64,000 bases of DNA, from positions 43,454 to 107,453 of the forward strand of contig JAJPJL010000130.1 in assembly GCA_021324255.1 (NCBI GenBank), read 5' to 3'. The notes beneath the pieces are model-generated. The model had not been told where the DNA came from, searched no databases, and saw nothing but the letters and a program-made list of their open reading frames with translations. Position numbers and translations under genes: made by a program. The stretch comes from Bacillota bacterium (GTDB lineage Bacteria > Sysuimicrobiota > Sysuimicrobiia > Sysuimicrobiales > Segetimicrobiaceae). The first letter of the stretch is position 1. Every line of letters starts with the position of its first letter. Below, one piece after another: positions 62,813-64,000 of the stretch.

Positions 62813-64000
62813 TCAGCCGCTGAGCCAGGCGGTCTTGAGGAAGATCCGGCGCCCCGTGAACGACTGGGCGTACCCCTGGAGCTTGGTGGACAGCGCCTCG
62901 ATGTTGTACTTGGCGTACCACCACCAGTTCGGCGAGTCCTCGAGCAGGGTGCGCTGGATCTGCACGTACAGGCTGCGCCGCTGATCGTGGTTCGAGATCG
63001 CCCGCGCCTCCACCATCAGGGGGTCGAGCCTCGGGTTCCGGTAGCCCCCGTCGTTGAGCGTCCCCTTCGAGGAGAAGTACGGGTAGATGTAGCCGTCGGG
63101 CCCGGGCCGGAACGTGTTCGCGGACGCGAAGATGACCCCGCCCTCCTTCCCGCCGGTCTGCAGCTCGCGGTTGTGCGCGGCCACAAACGCGCCCCACTCC
63201 ATCTGCACGACGTTCGCGGTGACGTTCAAGCGGCGCAGCGATTCCTGGACCACGAGCGTGCTCGCCACGAATTCGGGATACTGCGGCGAGCAGCTCATCT
63301 CCACCGTAAATCCGCCGTTCGGATATCCGGCCTCGGCGAGCAGCTTCTTCGCGCCGTCCACGTCGGCCTTGAGGTACGGCAGCGTCCTCGGATCGAGGGA
63401 CCAGTCGCCGTATCCCGTGGGGATCGGCCCGGAGGGCACCGCCGCCCCGTACGCGGCCTTTTGGATCACCTCGCCGGTATCCACCGCCATGCGCAGCGCG
63501 CGCCGCACCCGCGCATCGTCGAGCGGCTTCTTGCTCACGTTGATGTAGTGCAGCGAGACCCAGGCGTTCGGCGACTTCATGACCGTGATTCCGGAGGCGT
63601 TTTGCAGCTGCGCCGCGCCCTGTGCGCTCAGCGCCGCGTACTGGATTTGGCCGGCCCGGAGCGCGGCGAGGCGGGCGTTCTCCTCGGTCAGGATCTTGAA
63701 CGTCATGCCGTCGAGGTACGGCAGCGGTTGGTTCCAGTAGTCGCCGTTGCGGGCGTACGTGATGTGATCCTGCGGCGCGTACTCCACGAGCTTAAACGGC
63801 CCCGTCCCGATCGCTTTGATCTTGAGATTCTCCCGCTCCGCGAACCCCCTGGGCATGATCCCGGACGCCCGCAACCCGGCGAACGAGCCCAGAAGGTCGG
63901 GATACGGGGCGTCCAGGTTCATCTGCACGGTGAGCGGATCCACGACCTTGGTCTCCTTGATCGCGGACAGCCAGGAGATCCACGGCGAGGCGGTCTTGGG
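62813..64000 (-). CDS. Peptide-type ABC transporter substrate-binding protein (SBP family 5), C-terminal part
   Basis: The frame is open through the right edge of the window (it begins PKTASPWISWLSAIKETKVV at the edge), so the N-terminus and signal are missing. About 395 residues are present. SBP-5 features are IGTGPFKLVEYAPQDHITYA, DARVRRALRMAVDTGEVIQK, AKKLLAEAGYPNGGFTVEM and RRSLYVQIQRTLLEDSPNWWW. It is the binding protein of the third Dpp system, upstream of its DppB and DppC genes. Confidence 0.92.
   Translation of the reverse strand, partial: PKTASPWISWLSAIKETKVVDPLTVQMNLDAPYPDLLGSFAGLRASGIMPRGFAERENLKIKAIGTGPFKLVEYAPQDHITYARNGDYWNQPLPYLDGMTFKILTEENARLAALRAGQIQYAALSAQGAAQLQNASGITVMKSPNAWVSLHYINVSKKPLDDARVRRALRMAVDTGEVIQKAAYGAAVPSGPIPTGYGDWSLDPRTLPYLKADVDGAKKLLAEAGYPNGGFTVEMSCSPQYPEFVASTLVVQESLRRLNVTANVVQMEWGAFVAAHNRELQTGGKEGGVIFASANTFRPGPDGYIYPYFSSKGTLNDGGYRNPRLDPLMVEARAISNHDQRRSLYVQIQRTLLEDSPNWWWYAKYNIEALSTKLQGYAQSFTGRRIFLKTAWLSG

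Noticed and set aside
1..64000. CRISPR arrays, insertion sequences, phage genes
   Set aside because: No regularly spaced repeats, transposase-like or phage-like proteins were found on either strand.

Overview
The window is high-GC bacterial chromosome with tightly packed genes, many ATGA/GTGA start-stop overlaps and many GTG starts. It suggests a free-living heterotroph. Isoprenoid genes point to the MEP pathway (ispG) with a type-2 IPP isomerase and an HpnC-like squalene synthase. There are three oligopeptide-type ABC systems, one branched-chain-amino-acid-type ABC system, and many amidohydrolases and flavoenzymes. That gene mix fits uncultivated soil or sediment lineages (for example Sysuimicrobiota/CSP1-3, Rokubacteria or Chloroflexota-like groups). 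No marker in the window fixes the phylum. No phage, IS element or CRISPR array was seen.

Layout. 1-5.2 kb: hpnC-like fragment, an IPP isomerase fused to a YjbQ domain, and an RND pump. 5.2-7.8 kb: envelope genes behind a strong sigma70-type promoter: a frameshifted MGDG-synthase-like glycosyltransferase, a polysaccharide deacetylase and a facing YkoP-like protein. 7.8-12.4 kb: ispG and a 2-oxoacid dehydrogenase E1a-E1b-E2 operon. 12.6-16.6 kb: HAD hydrolase, gnd, frameshifted zwf, RidA. 16.7-19.6 kb: M20 peptidase with ketopantoate reductase, then a cold-shock gene. 19.8-26.2 kb: a Liv-type ABC operon ending in a translationally coupled GH127 hydrolase. 26.4-36.4 kb: CcdA/TlpA pair, an unknown zinc-ribbon protein, a molybdopterin hydroxylase subunit, a tricarballylate-dehydrogenase-like flavoprotein, an AhpD-like protein, an M20 peptidase and an unusual Rieske fusion. 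36.5-46.6 kb: a nine-gene operon (LLM flavoenzyme, tautomerase, cupin, solute-binding protein, cysteine-hydrolase-like protein, DppB, DppC, AraC regulator, GH5) with a 33-bp palindrome at its promoter, preceded by a ThDP decarboxylase. 46.7-48.6 kb: small genes, a GEMM-I (cyclic dinucleotide) riboswitch and a probable CxxU selenoprotein. 48.6-53.6 kb: a second Dpp system with an acyl-CoA-dehydrogenase-like enzyme. 54.5-60.9 kb: tRNA-Arg(TCG), an amine-oxidase-like flavoprotein, a carbamoylase/hydantoinase, a methyltransferase, adenylate kinase and a creatininase-family protein. 60.9-64 kb: a third Dpp system running off the end.

The most notable signals are three. First, an in-frame TGA at the second redox position of an AhpD-like protein, followed by a SECIS-like hairpin. 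Second, a GEMM-I riboswitch whose output hairpin can hide the ribosome-binding site of an unknown 87-residue protein. Third, the nine-gene uptake and catabolism operon, whose hydrolase has lost its nucleophile cysteine. Two genes (glycosyltransferase, zwf) are broken by single-base deletions that look alike (a missing C in a C-run before GG), which suggests assembly error rather than decay.
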